DNA of 59,357 nt. It comes from Trichomonas tenax (Eukaryota; Parabasalia; Trichomonadida; Trichomonadidae). Of the stretch, positions 53,300 to 59,357 are shown in pieces. The stretch lies in the NCBI GenBank assembly GCA_023091735.1, contig JALKBU010000222.1, positions 1 through 59,357 of the forward strand, read 5' to 3'. The notes under the pieces are model-generated. The model searched no databases. It saw only the letters and a list, made by a program, of their open reading frames with translations, and was not told the DNA's origin. The position numbers and the translations under genes were made by a program. Numbering within the stretch: position 1 is the stretch's first letter; every line of letters starts with the position of its first letter.

Positions 53300-53923
53300 T
53301 TACTTATGCATAACCAACCTTCTTCCTGCACGTCCAAAAACGTATCCACGTGGAGATAGAGTAGATGTTGTTCCATGATATTCTGAAGAGCTATGAATTT
53401 TCTGCTCTGGCCATTTATGCTCTATTGGAGGCCTGGGAGAACGCTTTGTTTGACTTAACGTATCATAACGAGGATTGTAATTTCCAGCGGAAGGCGTATG
53501 TGGGTCGCCATCAAATAGATTCTGTCTTTCTGCTCTACCGATTGTTGCTGGAACCTTTCCAACACCTAAATCTGTATCGTAAGACTGAGGACCGGGTGTA
53601 TCTGCGGATTTGTCCTTTCTGGGCTTCGCTCGTGGGAATTTGACCCCATTTACCTGTCCAAACGGCGGTGGTGCATAATTCGGACCTGGAGTCTGTAAAC
53701 CTTTCGGTTCTTTCGTTCTCGGACTGATGGAGACTTTGGGTCCTTTACCAATTGATGTCGGAAATGCATAAAGAGGTGGATCATAAGGTTTCGGAATTGT
53801 TGAATAACGCGGTGATATAGAAACTCTCTTTTTCTATGTGAACTTATACACTGGGGAGTAATCTGATGGTCCTGGAGTCGGTTCTTTAGGACCACAGTAA
53901 TAAATATTGAATTCTGCTTCCAT
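53300..53923 (-). pseudogene. SHIPPO-repeat (PGP-rich) axonemal-type protein with one in-frame TAG
   Basis: One frame of 207 codons runs from ATG 53923 to TAA at 53300-53302, interrupted only by TAG at 53834-53836 (codon 30). The product is rich in SHIPPO-like motifs (PTPGPSDYSP, TPGPNYAPPPFG, DTPGPQSYD, TPSAGNYNPRYD) spaced 30-40 residues, like STPG-repeat proteins of the axoneme inner sheath. A TCACTTTTT initiator (53931-53939, minus strand) lies just before the ATG, so the 5' end is well kept. A single late mutation, readthrough or a base-call error could explain the stop. Confidence 0.75.
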
Positions 53924-54267
53924 ATATTTTAAAAAGTGACAGTAAGGTTATTTACAATCTCCATTCTCAGATATGCATTGCACTTAAGTCTGTTATTTTT
54001 TTTTAAAGGCTATAGCAGCTCATTTACTTTTGCCAATGATGAATTCCACGGAAGAATGACAGCGAAAAGTGATCACTTTTCTTTTGACATCCGACTTTTT
54101 ACATGACAAATGCAGCATTTTAATGAGTTACTCCAATTTTTAAACTAAAAAGTTGTTGCGAAGACAATCGCTAATTCTCCAGATTCTATTGCAGCTACAT
54201 CTCTCAAATTCCGTCCACAATTTTGGTGGCGAAAGATTATTTTTGTAAACTTCTTATTTTTTTTCAC
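53924..54267. other. Intergenic with AAAAGTGATCACTTTT palindrome
   Basis: 54065-54080 is a perfect 16-base palindrome made of two head-to-head TCACTTTT initiators. TTTACATGACA follows near 54099. Neither flanking start lies within 20 bases, so its role is open. Confidence 0.55.
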
Positions 54268-55374
54268 ATGGAAAGGTTAAAAAGGTCTTTGATTTTTCTT
54301 CTTTTGTTGTTACCATATTGATTTTCGGAGCTGATGCATTTATGTTTAGTCTCAAATGTTTCACAGATTACCCAAAAGATAGGGCAAGTTTGATGATGTG
54401 GATGTTTCCTGTTGATCTGAGCATGTATATTAGGGATAACTACGCAATCAAACCTTTTGATATGCAGCTAGATTGTAATCATTGCAATATAACTTTTCGA
54501 AATTCAAATTCTAATAGTACTCCCAGAGACTTAGTTATTGCAGTATCAACTGGTGTAGTTAAAAATATAAACGCTTTTATAAGGACATTACGACATACAG
54601 GATGCAAAGCCACAGTTGCTTTTCTAATCGACAAAGCAGCATTACATTCGATGACTTTCGAAATGTATGAAGATGTCATAAAGTGCAGAGGGCAATTTAT
54701 CGAAATAGGTTCTGTTCCTATTCATCTTAAATCTGATATTTTTACAGTTGCATATTTATGGATATATTTTATTATAAGAAGAAATTACTATAGTTTTGAT
54801 CGTGTTATGAAATGTGATTTGTTTGATACATTCTTTCAAGGTGATCCATTCAACCACATTTTACATGATTGACGAGTTCCTCAAATCTGTTATATTGACA
54901 TCCCATTCTTCCTTTCGAAAATTTATCGAAGTGCTAAACTTCACAGTAAATGGGACCAAGCTTGCATATCACGCTTGTGCAGGTATCACTTTTGGATCTT
55001 TAGACGTTTATGAGCGTGCAATTAGTGTGTTTATGTCATATTGGGTATGGGGTCCTTGATCCGCGGATCAATATTTGTTGAATGTTCTTTTATCATTAGG
55101 TAAATTCAGTGAATGTGGTGTAAATTTGGTTCATCGCCCACCAGTCGAAAAGTTAAGGCATTTATTTTCACATAGAACCGATGCAATAATTGGAGAAATT
55201 ACAGCTCTGTTTAATACTTCTCTGTATGCAGATGTGATTCACCACACACATGTTGCACCGAGGTTATTGCAAAGTGTTTTGGATAAATGCCTTCCCAAAT
55301 CACAATATATGCTCAGCTATATTGATGATAAAATAAGAGCCCTTAGAAAAATCAACAAACATCGAAAGAGATAA
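54268..55374 (+). pseudogene. Type II glycosyltransferase-like gene, three lesions
   Basis: The ATG at 54268 (preceded by TTTTCAC) opens a signal anchor (MERLKRSLIFLLLLLP). A slip near 54315 leads to the main frame, with RDLVIAVSTG, then FDRVMKCDLFDTFFQGDPFN. A second slip near 54865 follows, then DEFLKSVILTSH to WVWGP, TGA at 55057-55059 and, in the same frame, SADQYLLNVLLSLGKF to 55374. It is a paralogue of the intact gene at 36007-36972 (ADQ/ENDR-type C-terminal block, DPF motif), but keeps the KCDLFD string that the intact gene lacks. The lesions make it a pseudogene. Confidence 0.7.
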
Positions 55375-55794
55375 ATAAATAGAGAAATTCATAATCTTGT
55401 TTATACAGTGTTTGTAATAAGTTTGAAGTTGCCTATTCGAATCAAGTAGGTTGATAATATCCATAGCAACATTTTAGTCAAATAGCATAGAAACAAAGTG
55501 TGAGTTTTTGCAAATTTCATTGTTTAAATGTTCTGATATACCATAGACTCAACAAAGAATTTCTAACAAAGTTAAACCTAATATTTTCTTTTAGTTTTTA
55601 AATCAACAAAAAGAATAAACCATTGTTTGCATGTTTTGGAGCAATTTTATTTTTCTCTTTAAAGAGGGTAATTTATAATATAATTTATAATATATGAAAT
55701 TTGACATTAAAAATGACCAAAAAGGAAAGCTGTTTATAATATATTTTTAATATCTATCTTATGCGGATTTGAGTTGACCATTTGCATTCTATTC
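55375..55794. other. Intergenic, no gene seen
   Basis: AT-rich DNA between two pseudogenes. No repeat or RNA gene is seen. Confidence 0.45.
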
Positions 55795-57948
55795 TACAGC
55801 AGCTTTGATGTTTCAGGGGGTATTCTTAATAATGACTTGATTTATCAGCCGCAAAATGGTAAATTTACCGAAAAATTGTATTTAAAGGAGCAGCTCTTGA
55901 AATAATGAGAGATCTCGCTAAACATCACAAAGAAAATACATCATTTGTGATCGCAGATCACTTATTCTCTCTTTCTATCGGTCTTTCAGATGAATCAAAA
56001 TCGGCCATAAACTACGCTGCAAGATGTATTATATCATGCGAGAAACGTTATGCCTGTCCAAAACCAACTAACTACACTCTAGCGCATCAAAAAATATGGA
56101 AACAAGAAATTCTGAAGCTTAAAGTTAATTTCAAGCAAAATTTTCCCGAGGTATTATATAGGGTGTGCAAGGGTGTGTTTAGCGCAGAAAGATTGAGTGA
56201 ATATCTTTTAAAGCTAATGATATAGACATAAATTCTAGTTAATATAATTACCATTTGCCAAGATGACTTTCTTCATAATCTCGATCCAGTTGAGAAAAAC
56301 AAGTTTTATGTCGTCCGAGGAAAAATCGACAAATTTTGCCCTCACAAAACTTTCAAGATCGTGTGGAGAGGCGAATCCTTCACCTTCAGCCAATTGTTTA
56401 AGATAGTCGAATAGGTGAAAGTCTGAGGGTGCTAGATCTGGTGAGTAAATTGGATTTGCTGCAATATTGAGGCTATTAGCCTCCATAAACTTCCTTACCT
56501 TTTTTGAGGTGTGAACCCTTGAATTGTCAAAATGCACGCCTATTCTTTTTTTGTGTTCAACTGATTTCTTAAAGTAGTCAGAATCCAGTATTTGTTCATG
56601 AACATTATCAATGAAGTACTCACTATTCATTGTCTTGGGGTTTTTCCAAGATGTCTATTGCAACAATGCCACGAATACCCCAAAAAACTGTCAACATCAT
56701 CATTAGAGTGTCAATTTTTGAGTTTGGGTATTCTGGGTATTTCATCCTCATGCATCCAAAAGATTTTCCTTTCATATGAATATTGGAACCAAGAATCGTC
56801 TCCTGTTACTAAATATTCAAAATCCGTCTTCTCATAGTGTTCCAGTATTTCCAATAATCGCATACTTTGTTCGAGGCGACACTTTTTTGCTCTGAAGAAA
56901 GCAAATGCGGAACCCAATGCATTTTCATTAGTTTGAAGTGCATATAATCAATTAAATAGTGTCTGATTGTGGAAAAAGGTATCTTTCTGGATTGTGACAT
57001 CTGTTTCAGTGAAGCCCTAGGGCTATCGTGGAGTGCTTGGATTATTTTGAGTTGAACAAGAATATTCCACTCGTATTTGTCAGATTTTGTCTCGGGTTCC
57101 TTATCATCTGCAAATCTCTGCATCCTTAAGTGATATATCACTGTACTATATGCAGAAGCATCATCGCCGAAGCACTCTACAAGTTTCTCGTAGATAATTT
57201 GTGGATCAGAACATTTTTTAGCGAGAGCCAGTATATTTCCTTTATGATTCATTTAACAAACTGATTTTTTGACGCCAATTTTTCCAGCGAAACCGCTCTC
57301 AGACTCAATTTTGATTTTATATCCCCCATGGCGCCAAAATTATATGACACATTTCTCTATATAAGAGTCATTATAGGTGTAGATTATATATGTGTTAATA
57401 GAATGATTCAGATTTACTCCAACCTTTCTGCGCTAAACACACCCTTGCACACCCTACCCTTCCACCATGGTTTAAGATTTGCTCCTGAAGGCGTTCGAAA
57501 ATATTAAAGACAAAATATTCTTCGATATTGTTGCTTATCTTGGTGATTCAGCATTTGCATTATCAAAATATAATCCTTATCAAATACTATCATATGATAT
57601 TACAGATGTTCATTGCAAAAATATTAAGGAAAATTCCATCAAATATGGATATGATAATGTAACGGTTGTCAAGTACATGGGAATTAACGATAAAGCTTGC
57701 GTTATGAAAGTTCCTAAAGGAATTGGTGCTGGTTATTCATTGGGATCCAACGGCGATGATGTAAATATTTCAACTATTGATCTTGAGTCACAAAATTTAC
57801 AAGAAAAGTTGGCTTCATTAAAGCAGATGTTGAGGAAATTGCTGTTAACGTTCTTCAAGGCGGAATCAACACAATTATTAGAGATCGCCCTGTTTTTCAA
57901 ATTGCTGTTTATCACAATTATGAAGAACTTTTTGGTATTCCTAAATGA
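55795..57948 (+). pseudogene. FkbM-type methyltransferase gene interrupted by a mariner element
   Basis: The left part, with its ATG at 55905, encodes an N-terminal domain (MRDLAKHHKENTSFVIADHL, then NYTLAHQKIWKQEILKLK) up to the insertion at 56160. Similarity resumes after 57456 with HGLRFAPEGVRKY, then FFDIVAYLGDSAFALSKYNP (SAM-binding loop), STIDLE, and after a slip near 57824 ADVEEIAVNVLQGG and DRPVFQIAVYHNYEELFG to the TGA at 57946-57948. FkbM enzymes O-methylate sugars. The element plus at least two frame slips show that the gene is dead. An upstream frame from about 55795 may be its lost beginning. Confidence 0.75.
56161..57454 (-). mobile_element. Mariner (DD34D) transposon, 1294 bp, degenerate
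   Basis: The ends are inverted repeats starting GGGTGTGCAAGGGTGTGTTT and nearly identical for about 35 bases (one difference near base 32). TA dinucleotides flank both ends (56159-56160, 57455-57456), as for mariner target duplication. On the minus strand the transposase is split over three frames: 57252-56809 (HTH and WVPHLL), 56917-56711 (TGDDSWF, first Asp), and 56630-56235 (VHFDNSRVH and YSPDLAPSDFHLF, second and third Asp with 34 residues between). At least three frame slips make it non-autonomous, yet its ends remain nearly identical. Confidence 0.93.
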
Positions 57949-58414
57949 ATGAATTCATTCGCAAATTACTAAATTATACTATTGATCAATTCTGCAAGTC
58001 TGTGTGAGGTTGTGATATTTGCTTATCCAGCAGAATGCCAATACGACACAATGAGATTATCCGAATAATACAGAGCAAAAAAAGTCACAATAATAAAGTC
58101 ACTAGATGTGCAATGTGCGCACATTATTAGATCCTACTTGGTGCATACGTATTAGGAGTTGCTCCTCGGGGTCTATGTCACTTCCGTACACATTGAAATC
58201 AAATGACATTATACATAATAATTTTGTCACGTAAATCGTCAGATATTTGTAAATTGTCAGCATTTTCTAATTCGAAACAAATAATTAGGATTTTAATGTC
58301 GAATATCGTATATAGATGGTATATGCAGTTTATTTATAAGATAATTTTTTTTGCAATTTGAAGAAAAAAGGAAAATCTGGTCCAGCAAAAGTGACGCTTG
58401 GCCTTTCCTTTAGA
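57949..58414. other. Intergenic upstream of uL13
   Basis: No gene. A TGTCACGTAAATCGTCAG string near 58226 belongs to the dispersed motif. GGCCTTTCCTTTAGA abuts the uL13 ATG. Confidence 0.5.
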
Positions 58415-59017
58415 ATGTCTGCCCCAATTGTTATTGATGCCAAGGGCCACATCCAGGGCCGTCTCGCCGCTGCCGTCGCCAAGCAGCTTCTCAAGGGCCG
58501 CAAGGTCGTCGTTGTTCGCTGCGAGGAAATCGAGTTGAACGGCAAGCATAAGTTCACAGTCCACGAGTACGAGCGCTTCCTCAACAAGACAACAAACTCC
58601 AACCCACGTGACGGTCCATTCCACCAGCGTGCTCCACACGAGATCTTCGCACGTGCTGTCCGCGGAATGCTCCCATACAAGACACACCGTGGTGCTGAAG
58701 CTTTCGGCAACCTCAAGTGCTTCGAGGGCGTCCCAGCTAAGTACGTCAACTTCAAGCGCGTCGTTGTTCCACACGCTCTCCGCTGCGTCTCCATCCACAC
58801 AGATCGCCCAACAACAAAACTCGGCAAGCTCTCCACATCAATGGGCTGGAAGTACGGCAAGGTTGTTGCTGACCTTGAGGAGAAGCGCAAGGCTGAATCA
58901 GCCAAGTACTTCGAAGCCAAGAAGGCTCAGCTTGAGAAGAAGGCTGCTGCCATCGAGAAGGCTAACAAGAAACTCGGTGCTGCTGCGGTCAAGTTCCTCG
59001 AGACATTCGCAGAGTAA
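58415..59017 (+). CDS. RPL13A: 60S ribosomal protein uL13 (L13a)
   Basis: 200 residues from the ATG at 58415 (MSAPIVIDAKGHIQGRLAA). Hallmarks are KVVVVRCEEIELNGK, PYKTHRGAEAFGNLKCFEGVP, a helix and a Lys/Ala-rich C-terminal helix typical of eukaryotic L13a. The open frame extends to 58358, but the added 19 residues are absent from the family and a pyrimidine-rich CCTTTCCTTT lies just before the chosen start. Codons are heavily C-ended, indicating high expression. Part of the large subunit near the exit tunnel. Confidence 0.96.
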   Translation: MSAPIVIDAKGHIQGRLAAAVAKQLLKGRKVVVVRCEEIELNGKHKFTVHEYERFLNKTTNSNPRDGPFHQRAPHEIFARAVRGMLPYKTHRGAEAFGNLKCFEGVPAKYVNFKRVVVPHALRCVSIHTDRPTTKLGKLSTSMGWKYGKVVADLEEKRKAESAKYFEAKKAQLEKKAAAIEKANKKLGAAAVKFLETFAE

Positions 59018-59357
59018 ATTATTACAAAGAATAAAATTACATTTTCAAATCATTTATCCGACGAAATATTGGTTGCTAGAGGCTGAACGAAATGGTCATT
59101 TACCAATTTTACACGTTAGTGGTTGATTTTAGATATTTCGTGGATATTCAAATGTCAAAAACAATCGAAATCACATGAATTTCACCAATGTCCGTCTACT
59201 TTTTACATTTTTACTTTCTTTTCTTCCCATTCTTTATATAAATAGATAATTTAGGAATCTGAAGAAAATAGAACAATTAGGATATATCTTGAGCTGAATT
59301 ACATGGTAAACAACTCTTCATTTTTAAATGTGTCTGATCAATTTAATTTATTCATAC
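59018..59357. other. 3' flank, nothing seen
   Basis: 340 bases of AT-rich DNA to the window end with no supported feature. Confidence 0.45.

Noticed and set aside
28347..55059. Stop-codon reassignment, because several genes are open except for one in-frame stop
   Set aside because: The interrupting codons are TAG, TGA and TAA in different genes, and intact neighbours end in both TAA and TGA. Several broken genes also have frame slips, so ordinary decay explains them.
28893..57454. A SETMAR-like SET-mariner fusion
   Set aside because: The SET pseudogene and the mariner element are 25 kb apart with many genes between. No fused frame exists.

Overview
The window looks like a chromosome segment of a parabasalid protist (Trichomonas/Tritrichomonas type). 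Supporting signs are AT-rich intergenic DNA, intronless genes, a BspA-like leucine-rich surface protein, FYR, FkbM and ankyrin/zinc-finger families, and a mariner and a MULE-like transposon. Several starts are preceded at about 8-20 bases by a TCA-type initiator (for example TCACTTTT). The genus cannot be fixed from the window alone. All assignments are by eye from protein motifs; no database was searched.

Layout. 0.8-9.4 kb: a CAP-domain protein, a Sec7-PH-like protein lacking the catalytic glutamate, an NDR-type kinase, a gene-poor stretch with an inverted-repeat element and a SET-linked repeat, and a ubiquitin-like/UBA protein. 9.4-17 kb: a hairpin-array element, an FYR-domain protein, tRNA-Leu(CAG), a 1205-residue BspA-like protein and a small unknown gene. 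17-24.6 kb: two paralogous small secreted coiled-coil proteins (one frameshifted), a MULE remnant, a four-helix membrane protein, a membrane U-box/RING protein and tubulin cofactor A. 24.6-32.2 kb: accessory DNA with a 2.6-kb module bounded by two identical 80-bp inverted repeats and holding a series of long hairpins, a broken cysteine-rich membrane gene, a broken SET methyltransferase gene and a further inverted-repeat element. 32.2-53 kb: mostly housekeeping genes (eS27, an RRM protein, a La-type protein, ISY1, an exosome RNase PH subunit, a CSB-like SNF2 ATPase, CFAP44, a VPS9-like protein) with membrane or secretory enzymes (two glycosyltransferase-like proteins and an LTA-synthase-like sulfatase-fold enzyme), and an ankyrin/zinc-finger pseudogene. 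53-59.4 kb: a SHIPPO-type gene with one in-frame stop, a broken glycosyltransferase gene, an FkbM methyltransferase pseudogene split by a DD34D mariner element, and ribosomal protein uL13.

Functional themes are surface glycan and secretory chemistry, RNA processing and translation, flagellar structure, and vesicle or ubiquitin control. The strongest unexplained signal is two non-coding elements (10.0-11.1 kb and 25.5-28.1 kb) with the same architecture: outer inverted repeats enclosing several diverged near-perfect hairpins. In the first element, arm changes in one hairpin copy look compensatory.
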